64,000 bases of DNA from Erodium maritimum. Its lineage: Eukaryota > Streptophyta > Magnoliopsida > Geraniales > Geraniaceae. Below are positions 25,826 to 38,294 of this stretch, piece by piece. The stretch is from NCBI GenBank assembly GCA_963921825.1, contig OY997588.1:125457203-125521202 (forward strand), given 5' to 3'. A program made the position numbers and the translations under genes. The notes beneath the pieces were generated by a model that searched no databases, was not told the DNA's origin, and was given only the letters and a program-made list of their open reading frames with translations. Position 1 is the stretch's first letter; the number at the start of each line of letters is the position of its first letter.

Positions 25826-27434
25826 CTGTGAAAACAGATAATTAGAATTTGGTAAGACAAGTAGACCAAAAGAAAAGGTACACAGAGAATCCAAGTTCAG
25901 AGCTCTTTCAACCACATTATAAGCAAACTCAGAAGATATTCAAGATGCATGAACAGGCATAGAAACATAACTCATTGCTAGAAGTGGTTGAGATTATTAA
26001 GCATTCAGATAGGAAGAGGACAAAAAGGTAACACTTGAAACAGAAAGGACAAAAATAACGTAACTAAAGATAATCACTAATTTGAGATATTGGAAAAGTG
26101 AATTCATATAATCCACAGCATGCTTCAACCACAGAATAACAGTAGAAATACAAAGTAAACAAGTAAGCACAAGACCGACAAGCTGAAATATATTCAACTT
26201 GATTCCTAAAAAGATGCCAGAAAAGGAAAAGATTTATGTTTCCTCTCGATAGTTATACTTGATAGTTTGGCAGGGAACTCCCAACAAACTCATTCAATTC
26301 AATTCCGATTGAATCTTGTAATTTCCATGGATATTGAAACAATTGATATCGCCTATCAACATATAAATTACCAACAACTTATAACCCATCTTTTCAATTC
26401 AATATGTGCTCAATAACAAATAATTTATCCCAAAGCTTGAAATTTGCAAAATGGTTCTTCTACACCCTTTCACTGGCATCCCTATCGAAATAACCCTAAA
26501 AATCAATCATACTCCTTCCTAGCCAAATGCAGTTCAAACGTTAACAGAACTGAGCAAGATGAGAACCCATGTCCTGATTAATACCCTCTTTTTTGTGCAT
26601 ATCAAATTTATAGTGGCTAGTTATTAGTGATTGAACTGTCAGTAGAACATAAATAGATTTTCCTGAGGACGAGTTCATATTCATGTTCATTGTGTGCCCT
26701 TCACAATTGCTGATGAAACAAACTAGAGCCTAGGTTTTAAAAGGTGGAAACTGGAACCGAGGCGTTTTCCATCCGCCTCACAAGGCTTAAGCCTCAGGCG
26801 AACCTAGGTGTAAGCAATAATAAAATATAATGTATGCATAAATGTCATAGAATCTAGTTCAAACAACACATAGTTTTATGGTAAAGTCACCAAATCATCA
26901 AATTGGGAATTATAAGTTTTAAAATCATAACATTCATCCATTAGCAATTAACAAGGACGCATTTCAGCAATACCCCTAGTATCAATTCCAATATAAGCAA
27001 GTCTCCATTCCAATACCTATTACAATCTGTCTTCCAAATTACAATCTGTCCGAAGTCAGCAAGTCTCTGTGATTATAGCATTCCAATTTCAGTTACAATT
27101 TCCAATTCAATAACCAATACTACTACCATAGAATTTCCCATTCAATAATCAATACCGCTAACACAACACACAATAATCAATACTGTTACTACATTGAATT
27201 GTAATGGGAAAGGAGGCCTTGGAAGATGCAAGCACAAATGAGTGTTCAATCTCCAAAACTCATCTGCTCTGGAGTCCAAAACACAGACACAGACAAAAAC
27301 AGATTTTACAAAACCAGAGAAAAGCTTATGTCAACCTCCAGATTGAGGACATTAAGAATGAATTAGGAGTGTAAGGACTGAGAATGTATTGAAATCAGTG
27401 GACGATTCATTGGTGCCAGATATAAGAAGCTTAC
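25826..27434 (-). other. 5' leader intron of the GNOM-type gene
   Basis: On the minus strand a donor CTCAG|GTAAGC lies at 27435/27434 and an acceptor TTTTCACAG|GACAT at 25826/25825, 120 bases before the ATG. The 1609-base intron holds no gene. A short scrap at about 26727-26812 (GGTTTTAAAAGG.., GCCTCACAAGGCTTAAGCCTC) resembles a common plant MITE end. The first exon at 27436 to about 27550 has a repeated word (ATCGCACGAGAA / GATCGCA). Confidence 0.6.
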
Positions 27435-27549
27435 CTGAGATCGGCCGGCGACTGAGATGAGGTCCGGTACTGAGATGAGACGCGCGAAAAGGAGATCGCA
27501 CGAGAACTAGATCGCACGAGAATGAGATCGCAGACTGCGTTTAGGGCTT

Positions 27550-27869
27550 TTTTTTTTTTAATTTTTAGATATGTAGCGAGTATAATTTTCCCCAGATCTT
27601 TCACCGGTAGAAAGTCAAGTTTTGTTAACATAAGAAAAAAATACATTTAATTATACGCAATTTTTTTACATAGTTTTATACGCAATTTTCATTTGGCTAT
27701 ATTCATTTTCGTATCTGCAGTATTTTTTTTTATAAAAAATATCATTATTTCAATATATATCATTTTTTTAGAAGAACATATACTATTATTACTGAAATAT
27801 AAAGTAGGTCGATGAGCACATAGTTGTACTCATCATACATGTCATAAACCAAGAAACTAACAGAATGCA
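27550..27869. other. AT-rich promoter side of the GNOM-type gene
   Basis: T-runs at 27549-27561 and AT-rich sequence. It should include the promoter, but I see no clear TATA box. LINE-derived sequence begins about 27870. Confidence 0.3.
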
Positions 27870-29990
27870 ATAACATGAAAATAAACTTTGCTCCGGGCAT
27901 ATGGGCGGTCGAATGGGACATCTGTTGTAGCATCCTGAGATACTGATACATCATACTTCTACCAAATGGCACTGGTCGAGCCAACCAAGTGAGAGGGGAA
28001 TAATGGTGGACTGACATCTCCCCCGGTAAGTTAGCGTGCGTCGTCCTCCCTGGACTGATACTTTTAGGGCTCCTGAACGCGGGATTGCTGACTCCGGACT
28101 GGTAGGGGAGACTGTTGTCGGCTGGAGATGGAACCAACGCCATCTAACAGTCAGGAAGGGGGTACATCTGACCAACCCCTTCTTGGGCCTCCTCAGACTC
28201 ATTCCTGGAGGCGGGGGTGCTTGTGGCCCCCCGCCGCCGCTACATATGAACCTTCATCTGACGTCGTAGACCCCTCTGATTCCTCCGGGTCCTCTTCTCT
28301 TTCTTGTCTTTTCTTCTCAGACAGAGACGAACCAGCCTCCTTTGTCAGCCACGCTAAAGGAATGTCCTCAGTCCCCGTCTCATAGGACCTAGCTCTCCCA
28401 TGTCATTGCTCATATTGGGGGGATGGCGTACGTGGATCCCAGGTACCCCCTTGCTCCCTCAATTCAGGTAGGCCCAATTGGTCCCTGGCGCCGCCTTCCC
28501 GTGTTTCGCTTTCCCAAGAGCGGACCTCGGGTCTATCGGGGCACGGAGGGAATGTCCCCTAATTCCTCCAGCTATAGGGCATGCCGGAAACAAATGTCCC
28601 CCGCAGCTGCATCCAAAACAATGGTCTGATAGATGTTCATATGAGACCTGGAGAAGTGTTCGTATATGTGATTCCGACAACCGGAACCATAACTAACTCT
28701 GGAGAGGGACTCAGATGTCAGCCCTGACCCGAACTTTCATGAAGTCTCCCCAGCAGCAGCCCGACCTAGCCACATCGACCGCCTGACATACCCCAAGGGC
28801 ATTCCCCACTCTGAAGCCCACCTCCTTGTTCCACGCATCGACCGGCAGGTTAGATACTCTAGCCCAAACCGAGAAGTGGTGGAAACTGAGATCTCCCACC
28901 TGCATGTGGGCCCTGAGATCTGTGAATAGCACTATTGATTCCCACAATGCCCATGGCTCTCCTGCCAGAACTCTCGCCCTTTCCCTGGCTGATCTAAAAA
29001 AGAATGCCACCAAACCCGCTTCTAATGGCTTCGCTTCTACTTTCATACCCCACAGATCCTCCATTCTAGCCACCAACGACTTCCAAAATAATTTCTTCGA
29101 TGTCAACACCTTTGCTTCCATTGCAAATTGAAACTGCCCCCAGCTTTGAAAATATCCCCCGTAGGTACTACCACCTCCTTGATACAGAGTGACGATAATC
29201 TGGACCCAAGATCCCCCACTTGAGCCTCCGATTCCGAAAACCCCCAAGGTCCAGGTTCACCGGGTCCTCCGACCCGACAAGGCCCCACGGTATCCGACCC
29301 GGCTCCACAGGAGCTACCCGCGGATGGGTCCGATCCAATCCGCCCCGCTCCCCCGACCCATCAGGCTCGCCCTGAGTCCGCATCCCAGCCCGGGTCCGGT
29401 CGCCACCAGCCTCGTATCGGGTCGCCCAAGTGGCCACATCCCTCGGCCCACCTCAGGTCCACCTTGGGTGGCCCACCTGTCCACGCTCAGCCCGACCCGC
29501 TGCCGCTCGAGGTACCCAGCCTGCTGCATCTCGCCCGGCCCGTCTAGCATCCAAAAGCAGCCTAGTATCGCGGCCCACAACCTCAGTTCCCCGGCCCAGA
29601 CCCATCTCAGGAGCCCTAGGGTTCTCTCGTGCCAGTCCCTTACCCTTGCTTCTCCTCCACGCCTGCGCCGCCGACGACTCCACCGGCGTGACTTCCGTAT
29701 CCGAGGACACGATCACGGGATCCGAGCCATTCTCCCCCGTGACCGTCGCCTCCTCCTGCAGTCCCTCCTCTGATCCTGTCATCTGTTGCTCGAGATCCAC
29801 ACCACCCTCCACGCGCGGACCCAGTTCCCCCACGTCGTTCACTCCCGTATCACCCCCAACAGTCTCCACGTCCGGCTCCACAAGCCACACTGAAGGATCG
29901 TCGGAAATTCTATACAATTTGGCCGCCGAATATGCCATTGTTTGCCCAGAGAACACAAAACCTAACCCTAGCAGAGAGAGACAGATGTGA
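27870..29990 (-). mobile_element. LINE-type element with ORF1 (DUF4283 and zinc knuckle), degenerate
   Basis: GC-rich block read on the minus strand. A 5' leader at about 29990-29940 precedes ATG 29938 (MAYSAAKLYRISDDPSVWL). An acidic linker, then a Pro/Arg-rich stretch, follow. Next at 29131-28711 is a DUF4283-like domain (AFFFRSARERARVLAGEPWA, LSFHHFSVWARVSNLP). A CX2-type zinc knuckle, CFGCSCGGHLFPACP, lies at about 28620-28575. A 3' segment at about 28240-27870 follows. Frames shift between the pieces, so no full ORF1 remains, and there is no endonuclease or reverse transcriptase. DUF4283-knuckle proteins of this order are ORF1 products of plant LINEs. The 3' segment is also present at 30170-30570 and 31220-31460. 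Confidence 0.7.
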
Positions 29991-30169
29991 CTTTGCTTAT
30001 ATTTTTTTTAATATATGTAATATGCACATAATTTACAGTTATATATCATTAAAAATAACGGCAAAAAACTATATTAAACTTGATTTTTTTAGAAGTAATG
30101 GAAATATTATTAAAGCATTAAGATGGTCGCAAAACTGCTACCACCATACAATCCAATAAAACTACAATA

Positions 30170-31800
30170 ATATTGAAAATCAAGAACCGAAATGTAAATT
30201 TTGCTCTTGGACATAGGGGTGGTCGAAGGGGGGAAACTGCGGTAGCATCCAGAGACACTAATACAGCATACTTCAAACAAAAGTACTGGCCGAGCAGACC
30301 AAGTGAAGACTTAGTAATGGTGGACCGATACCTCCCCCGGGGAATCAGCGTGCGTCGTCCTCCCTTGACTGATACTGATAGGGCTCCTGAACGCGGGAGT
30401 GCTGACCCCGAACTGGTAGGGGAGAATCTTGTCGACTGTTGGCGGAACCGTTGCCACCTTACGTCTAGGGAGGCGGTGCAACCGATCGACTCCTCCCTAG
30501 ACCATGTTGGACTCATTCCGCGAGGCGAGGGTGCTGGAAGCCCCCCGCCGCTGCTGTAAATGATGCACCAACCCTCATCGGCTCTCCATAGATGCTAGAG
30601 TCCGTCGAGAATTGGGTCGGGCCATGACCAAGACCAGGCCCGGCCCCCATGACCCGCGGTCCTCCACGCCCCGGACCTGAAACCCGCCCCACGAACCAGT
30701 GCTCCACGCCCCGTCCACGTCTCCGACCCGCGTCGTGATCCACGACCCAGTCTATCTAATGCCCGACCCGCTCCCGGCCCACCTCATTTCGCCTCGCCTT
30801 ACGTGCGTCCTCCATGAGCCCGATACCCCCTCTGGCCTGAACCCAAAGCCCAACAAGGAGGGGACGGAACCCTAGACATCGGTTCTTTCCCCTGACGCCT
30901 CACCCACCCCGGTGTCGTCGCCTCCGTCTGTGGTTCCGATGCCGACGACACCACCACAACGTCTCCGTCAACCTCTACCACCGGTGCCCCTTTCTTCTCC
31001 AGTGCACCAACCTCCCACTCCGATAACGTGTTCCACACGAAAGGATCAACAACCGTCGCCGGAGCCTCCTGCGATCTCCTCACCCGTGGACGAGGACCAC
31101 TTGCAGACGTTGATTGTTCCAGTCCCCTACGGTGATACATGGTTGTGATCCCAGCACTCCCCGTATTTCCTCCCTGCGTACCTCGAGGAACCCCCGACTT
31201 TGTTGAGTCCCCCGTCGTCGTCGAGATGTCAGCGTGCGTCATCCTCCCTTGACTGATAGTGGTAGGGCTCCTAAACGCGGGAATACTGACCCCGAACTGG
31301 CAGAGGAGAAACTTGTCGGCTGTTGGTGGAACCATTGCCACCTTACGTCTAGGGAGACGGTGCAGCCGACCGACCCCTCCCTAGACCCCCGAGTACTCAT
31401 TCCTGGAGGCGAGGGTGCTTATAGCCCCCCACCGCTGGCGTGTGTGATGCTCCATCCGAGGAGGTCGAGCCCTCTGACTCCCGTGCCTTTGTCTCCCTCT
31501 CGAGACGCTTCCTCCTTGACAGTGTCAGAATAGGCTCCCTGGGGGCCAACTCCTCACACTCATCTTCCCGACTATCTCTTGGCCGGAACCCGGCCTTCTA
31601 GTCAGGCCACACTGAGCGACCCTTGCCCTATTCCTGCCCATGTATAGGAAGATTGCCAACCTGTCGAGATGCCGATCTCCTGACCCCCCACATATGCCTA
31701 GTTTGTACTCGGTACCGGCTTCCCGTGTTTGGCCTTCTCCATAACCGACCTAGGATCCGTTGGGGATCTCAACGACGGGCCTTTGACACCCCCCCCCCCC
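30170..31800 (-). mobile_element. further copies of the same GC-rich LINE-like element
   Basis: 30170-30570 is clearly homologous to 27870-28240, with long stretches identical apart from substitutions (for example GCGTGCGTCGTCCTCCC, then GGGCTCCTGAACGCGGGA). A third copy of the central part is at 31220-31460. Between them lie GC-rich, Pro/Arg-coding remnants (30570-31200). It ends with a C-run near 31789-31801. There is no intact ORF and no reverse transcriptase. Confidence 0.6.
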
Positions 31801-31984
31801 GCCTTGTTTAATAGGTTTTGTTCCCATAAAAATAAACCAATATAGTCTGATGGGATTATGGGATAAGATTCGAAATTAGTGTATTCTTAATTATATAATT
31901 TTAAATTAAGATTTTTAATTATAAAATATTAAATTAAAAAATGTTGAATTCAAAAAATAATAAATTATATAATCATAAATTATG

Positions 31985-32860
31985 TAATCTTTTTTTTAGC
32001 ATATATGAGAATTTTTATTAATCGGGAAATTTAAATGTTACACTGATAGGTAAAACTGAAAAGGAAAATAGCGAGACTTAGTTCTATTCCGTAGACATCG
32101 AACACTAACTTTTTTTTTAAAAATGCCCAGCTATGCCAGGGATAATTGGTGGGAGGCCAATGCCTCGGTAGTAGTGGCAGACGTGAGTATCATGAGGTTC
32201 GTTTCTCGCCTCGATTTGAAAATGCTCGGGATATTTGATATGGGACGGTTGAAAAGATAACGAGCATCTAGAGATAACACCAGGAAACGAGGGAACCAGA
32301 ATGTCGCATTTACATTGACCTCGGTAGGGCGAGGTGTGCGTCTCCACACACACCTCGGGGGTGTCAGAATCCCGATCCAATGGATAGGATGGGTGCACCG
32401 AGTTTCCGTGGAAGGATCCCGATCCAGCGGATGAGGATGAATTATCCTTCTACAAAGTGGTGGAGGTGGCGCATGATGTAGCGTAGGCGGCGGCGGAGGA
32501 TACTAGCGAGATAGTAGGCATACTCGCGACGGAAACACCGTGGGAGGTGGAGGCAACGCATATAATAGACGGGATCATGGTGGGGGCGTTAGTGGCAGTT
32601 TAGGTGCTAGTGGCGATAGAGGCGCTACTAACGATGGAGCCGCTGGTGGCGGTGGCTCGGGAGACGGAGACGGAGGCGGGAGCGCTGATGGCGGCCTTAC
32701 GAGATGATGCATCTCGAGGATCGAGGTCGCGTGGAAGGCAGTAGGTGGGTCATGACCGGTCTTCATGTTAGAGGGTCTATTGTTGCGGGTGTATTGAGTT
32801 GGGGAGATTTGTGTAAGGTCGGCTACCATTTTATAGAGAGAGTGCATGCAATTTTTACAT
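31985..32860 (-). mobile_element. retroelement end, left arm of a large inverted pair
   Basis: Starts with a T-run (31989-31998), then runs inward. Sequence at about 32130-32410 is the inverted relative of 34950-35260 (ACACACACCTCGGGGGTGTC against GACACCCCCGAGGTG, with the GATCGGGA word nearby). Beyond it a repetitive GGC/GGT-rich stretch extends to about 32700. It reads as a minus-strand, poly-A-ended element, partnered with the right arm. Confidence 0.5.
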
Positions 32861-33034
32861 CTCACAATTTTTTGAAATAATGTAATCTTAAATTGAGATC
32901 TTAAATGGCAAAATACTAAATTAACAAAATAAAAAAATATTGTATCATTAATTAAGTAATCTTAATTTTAAATTAATGAATAAGAAATTACATAATCTTA
33001 ATTGGAAAATATTAAATTAAAAATTTGTTGAATT

Positions 33035-33827
33035 AAGATTCTAAATCTCACAATTTAACTCAAAATTCTCTCTCGCTGCAGAGCCCACACATTCTCAAAC
33101 CCTAGCCGTCGCCGGCGGCTTCCATGGAGGCTGTCGGTGGAGATCTCTCTCCCTCCTCTTCTTCATCTCGTGCCTCCTTTTAAGCAGTCATCTTCCTCTA
33201 TACAACGACTGCAACCTTTCTCCGCCCGAACAGAACCGTCGTCGCCCTTGTTGTGTCCTTCCACCGTTGTTGTATCTACGCTTCAAGCACGCGAGCCGCT
33301 GGTGGTTAATCTCCTCATCGTCATGGATCGAGGTAAAACTGAGTCTAAGAGACTATAACGAGCCTTCAGGGATATTCCAAAAGCTTTACCAATCGAACAC
33401 TCACACGAGTCACTTGGAGAAGATCTTGGAACAATATAATTAGTGGATTTGGGATTCAGGACCTACCCACCATGAATCGGGACCGACATTGCTTGGCCGT
33501 CCCGGGAGGAGTAAGGAAGCAGCTCACTTTTCCTATTTTAGTTTGGATGCAGTTTTAGTTTCAGTTCTGAATTGTTTTAGTTAAATTTTATTCTACTATT
33601 TATTTTCAATTTTAGTTTCAATAATTTGGAACGTTTGGTAAGAGGTTATGCTCAATATGTATCTATGATGAAAAGTAGAGTTTTCAACGGGACCATGAGA
33701 GCTGGGTCGCCTACGTGAGGCTCGGACAATATTCTGGTGTCGAGGGTCGTTTGGCCCTACTTTGCATTTTTCGATTGGTATAATACCCACCTTTGTTTGT
33801 CCGTTTCAAAAAAAAAGATTCTAAATC
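33035..33827 (+). mobile_element. short non-LTR retroposon (33048-33814) with 13-bp target duplication
   Basis: AAGATTCTAAATC occurs at 33035-33047 and 33815-33827. The insert ends in an A-run after CCGTTTC. The 5' part is GC-rich with an ATG at 33123 but only short ORFs. The 3' part contains GGGACCATGAGAGCTGGG and GGCTCGGACAATATTCTGG, shared in degenerate form with 42180-43103 and 46301-47083. No reverse transcriptase. It sits inside the 31985-35391 inverted structure and is therefore younger. Confidence 0.85.
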
Positions 33828-33931
33828 GTAACCTATGACTTCCTCCTTTTCTTCTCCACAACCACTCCCCTTTTTTCTTTGTAACTCCTTTTTTCTCCAC
33901 ATCAAATCCTCTCCTTTTCTTAGCAACTGCC

Positions 33932-34801
33932 ATGGTTCTCCTCACCAATAATTTAATTGATGTTTTCGACAACCCTGTCCCTAACCACATGATGATCCGC
34001 TCTCACCCACTCGGGACCATGCCCCTAGCCCCATTGACTGGATTTATTAAGCCGTCGCGATCAAGGAAGAAGGCTCCCCGGCCCTTTCCTCCACCTCCTA
34101 TGCCGTCTCCTCCGCCCTCAAGATCGTCGCTCCCACCGTCTCCAATATTACCGTCCTCAACGTCGATGTCCTCAACGCTGTCGTCCTCAACGTCGTCGTC
34201 CTCACAGTCGCCGCTCCTACCGTCACCAACGGTGCCGCCTCCATTACCACCAGGACCAGCACCCTCGAGTCTTGTGTCCCTACCACCTTCCCCCACCATT
34301 GTTCCTAACCTAAACCCACCACCTACACCTCAACCCATACCGCTACCGCCGCCACCTATTATCCATCTTTACCGTAGTCACCATAATAATAATCCTCATC
34401 CAAACTATATGGAATCAACACCACCCTCGTCGACCCTACTCCCTCTCTACGACATCGCCCGCCGCCCCTCCACCATGGCGTTCCGATGTACCACAACTAC
34501 ACTCATTCGATCCCTATCACCTCTTCTTATGTCGATGTCGCCCTTATCCATCATTGCTCATGAACTAGCACTATCACCTTATCCTCTACTACCAACGCCA
34601 CCATCGCCACCTCCTCTGTTGTCACCAGAGTCGCCGCCATCTCATATTCTACTACCAGAGTCGCCACCGTCCTTGCCTCCTCTGCCACAAGAGCCGTTGC
34701 ATCCGCCTCCTACGTCGCTTCCTCCATATCCTTGCTTGCTACCTCTCTGGTATGCATCGGCTGAGATCACACATCTTATCAGTTGTCTGACGATTGTCTA
34801 A
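33932..34801 (+). other. proline/serine-rich open reading frame within the repeat region
   Basis: An ATG-started frame of 289 codons, MVLLTNNLIDVFDNPVPNHM followed by long PPP/SSS-rich low-complexity sequence. I recognise no domain. It lies between the retroposon at 33048-33814 and the right arm of the inverted structure. The opposite strand is Gly/Asp-rich over 34003-34299. Composition alone can keep such frames open, so it is more likely transposon-derived than a gene. Confidence 0.3.
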
Positions 34802-34829
34802 GATCAACGATGGCCTAACCCAAGGCCCG

Positions 34830-35391
34830 ACGGAAGGACTGTGGTGCATCCGATCAATCAGGGAATCCGTGTAGATGCTCTCTATCCCCATCCGTTGGAT
34901 CGGGACACTGACACCCCTGCTCAAAGTTAGGTAAACTAGAATCAGTAGTTGCTCATGTTGGACACCGGTGCAAACTCGGTGCACCAACCCCATCCGCTGG
35001 ATCGGGACTCTAACACCCCCGAGGTGTATGTGGGGACACACACCTCACCTTATCGAGGTCGGTGGAAATCCGACATTCTGGTTCCCCTATTTCCTAGTGT
35101 TCTCTCTGTATGCCCGCAATCCTTTCAAATGCCCCATATCAGATATCTCGAGCATTTTCAGAACGTGTCAAGAAACAAACCTCGTGTCACTCACAAAACT
35201 GCGATTCAAAGCAATAATCCAACAGATTGTCCCTGGATTAGTCAGATCTCTGGTTATAGGGTTAACGTCCGATACATACGGATCAAGACCTCCGTCTCAC
35301 CCTTTCATTTTTAGTATTACTTTAGTTTTTATGATTATACGTGCGTTTGTATCACATTTTTCTGATTAATAAACTATTTATATTCTAAAAA
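34830..35391 (+). mobile_element. retroelement end, right arm of the large inverted pair
   Basis: Inverted relative of 31985-32410. It ends with TTCTGATTAATAAACTATTT and a short A-run at 35384-35391. It contains two copies, 118 bases apart, of a word beginning CCCCATCCG and continuing into GGATCGGGAC (about 34887 and 35005). No coding domain. Confidence 0.5.
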
Positions 35392-35670
35392 AATGAATTC
35401 AAAAAGTCTTAAATTAATGTAATCTTAATTTTGTAATCTTAAATTAAGATCTTAAATGATAAAATATTAAATTAATAAATAGAAATTAATGTATTATTAA
35501 TTAAGAAATTTTAATCGTAAATTAATAAATTCAAAATTACGTAATATTAATTAAAAATAAGATATTAATGTAATCTTAAATTACTAAATAAAAAATATGA
35601 AATTAAGAAACTAAAATGAATGTATTCTTAAATAACTTAATTATAAATTATAAAAGATTGAATTAGTTAA
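35392..35670. other. AT-rich spacer
   Basis: Dominated by TTAATTAAGA / TAAATTAAT-like words that also occur at 31860-31985 and 32870-33040. It is probably the old sequence that received the retroelements. Confidence 0.4.
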
Positions 35671-35671
35671 A

Positions 35672-37199
35672 GGGATGATTCAATCCGATTACCCTAAATC
35701 TTTCATATTCTAATTAGAATACCTTAAAAAATTAATATCACCTCCATACCCTAAACTCTAATTTGTGTCAGTTTAATACCCGGCGTTAACTTTCCATCCA
35801 AGACACTTGAAATGTACATAATACCCCTCAATGATAGTAAAATTTTCAAAATCATTCAATTGGTTTTCAAAAATAAGTTTTTTTATAATACAAATCATTT
35901 TTTATAGGCTAAAAATTTATTGAGCAATTGTTCTACAAGACTATAAAACAAAGCAAGAAAAGATCCTAAAAAAGATCTTTTCCTCAGACCATAACAACTA
36001 CACAGAGCAAAAGAATAACAAGAAAACCCAAACAGGATGCGAACAAAAATGCCTACTTCCTGTCCAGATTCAAACAAGTAAACTGGTTGGAGACCGGGAC
36101 AAGGACAGGGGTTAGAGCTTTTTCTGTTCAAGGTAATCCACGTCCTCAGAGTCCTTGTACTGAACGACTACCAAAGAACAAAGATCAACTGCCTTGTGCC
36201 CAACTTTCTTGATATAACTTCAATTCCCCGAGCAATCTTTTTTCGCAACATCCACACAAAAAAATGTCTCGTATTACCCCATTTATCAGCAGAAGTCCTG
36301 GCTCTTGTCCGATATAAAACAACTGGTGGGCTAACTTCTTCGACTGTCCCTTCGTTGGTCGTCCACGTCTCTTTGGCTCAGCCCTAGAAGTCGGGAGTTT
36401 TGACAAGGCATCCTTCCAAGGACTACCTTGAAACCCGATAACCGGGTTCGGTTCGTCTTGAGCCACTAAACCCGAGCCCAAAACTAAAAATCATATTTTA
36501 ATTTTTAAAACTAGTTTATATTTTAAAAAATAATTAATTATTTAAAAATCAAGTATTTATTTTTTAAAATAATTTTTATTTTAAAAAATTACTTTTATTT
36601 AAATATTTTTTTATAAAATCATATTTTAATTTTTTTGAAACCATTTTATTTTATTAAAAATCATTTTTATTTTTTAATATTATTTTTTAAAAATCATTTT
36701 TTATAAAACTGATTGTCTTTTTTAATAAAACTGATTACTATTTTAAAAATATTAAATAAAAACTGAATTTAAAAAATTATATATATATAATGATTAACTG
36801 AGTTTTTAAAGTAAAAATATGAATTTTTAAAAATAAAATGATTTTCCATAAATAATGTTTTTTTAAAATAAAACTTATTTTTATAGAAATTTTTTTTAAA
36901 AAAATAAAATGATTCTTTTAAAATAAAAAATTATTTTTTTAAAAAATAAACAAGATTTTTAAAAATTAAAATATGATTTTTATTAAAAAAACTGATTTTT
37001 GAAAATCAATGGCATTATTTTGAAAATTTGACTATTAGTGAGGGGTATTTTAGACATTTTAAGTGTCTTGGATGGAAAATTAACGTCTAGTGTTAATTTG
37101 ATACAAATGATAGTTTAGGGTAGCGAGGTGATATGAAAAAGATATAGGGTACTGTAAATGGAATGTGAAATATTTAAGGTACTAAATTGGAATTATCCC
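35672..37199. mobile_element. TIR element (Mutator-like in style), split by a LINE tail
   Basis: The left end GGGATGATTCAATCC..TACCCTAAA is mirrored by the right end ..TAGGGTA..GGAATTATCCC. The arms continue inward past CTTTCCATCCAAGACACTT, mirrored by AAGTGTCTTGGATGGAAA, and ACCCCTCA, over about 200 bases. The target duplication is not clear. Inside, 36480-37000 is extremely AT-rich, and 35899-36487 is a separate insertion. Confidence 0.65.
35899..36487 (-). mobile_element. LINE 3'-end fragment (minus strand) inside the TIR element
   Basis: More GC-balanced than its surroundings. The minus-strand frame has PKRRGRPTKGQSKK near 36350, then a hydrophobic tail (SCYSFALCSCYGLRKR, near 35970) that ends with AATAAATTTTTAGCCTATAAAAAAT, like a LINE tail. 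AAATCAT flanks it on both sides (35892-35898 and 36488-36494). The 98-codon ORF 36185-36481 belongs to it. Confidence 0.5.
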
Positions 37200-37732
37200 C
37201 TGTGATTAATATACAAAATCTTAATTTAAATTAAAAACCCGAAATTATATAGTATTTGTCAAGAAGGTATTAAATACATAATGTTTAATTAAGATTTTTC
37301 CATGCCACATGGCAATTTGGCATAGGCAGATTTGGAATGAATGAATCGTCAAAAAATCTATCGACAGTTTATTCTATCCCTCCCTTTTTAGACGCAGATT
37401 CAACGCAAAAAATAAGATGAGACCCACTTGTTGGGCTTTTGGTGCATAATTGACCAACCCAATAGAAACCATTATGAGGTGCTCTAAGTGAAAAGTTAGG
37501 AAGTTTTTACAGTGGATTTGTCATAAATTTCAATCATGTTCTCGAATTTTTTGACGAAAGTCTCGAACTCCTTAGTTGGGGTTGTAATTAGATCTTGAAA
37601 TGAAACTGAAACTTGATAAACCCAAGTAATGATATACTTCTAATAACTCCTCAAATGGAGATAAATTTATAAGATATGTGAGGTACGATTACAGAGCAGA
37701 GGCGAGAATAAGAACGAGCGAATTATAATCAC
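37200..37732. other. spacer, no gene seen
   Basis: No coding frame and no defined repeat ends. Confidence 0.3.
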
Positions 37733-37856
37733 TAAGAGCATATACTGTACAATAAAATGGAGGTGGCCCAGTGGAAATACCGATGATGCGAAAAAGGTGA
37801 TGGCGCAGCGGACGATACATCAGCTTGTCTACTCCTACAACGTCGACCTATTGAGT

Positions 37857-37877
37857 GGGGGGGGGGGGGGGGGGGGG
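37857..37877 (+). repeat. poly-G run of 21
   Basis: Twenty-one G in a row in an AT-rich region, seen directly. The exact length may be uncertain from sequencing. Confidence 0.85.
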
Positions 37878-38294
37878 CAATGAGCACTCGGGGACACGTC
37901 AGCGCCAACGACTACTTCAGGGAACCAGTGCGATGTTGTCACGTCACCGCAACGGCTAGTCAACGCACTGCTTCCACGTGACCCCAACATGTACCTTTCC
38001 CCAACCCAAAAAAAAAATCAATTTTCATCCCCATAAATACAACCCCTCTCCAAATATTTTTTAACATCTCCCTTTCACTTTTCTACCCTCTTCAACTCCC
38101 ATAAAAATTCTCGATGCACTACGAATCATTACTCGATGATGGCTACGAGAAAGTCAGGCCGATGAAACCCAACTTCACTCGGACATCCACATGTTGGGTG
38201 CGTCATCCAAGATCATATGGAGGAACCGGGCCAACTTTTCCAACCTTTTCCATCAAACCAAACCACCGAGGTCTCGCAATCAAGTGATCGGTCA

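Noticed and set aside
28826-29990. Plus-strand Pro/Arg/Ser-rich frames up to 194 codons
   Set aside because: GC-rich shadows of the minus-strand LINE ORF1 pieces; no domain on this strand.
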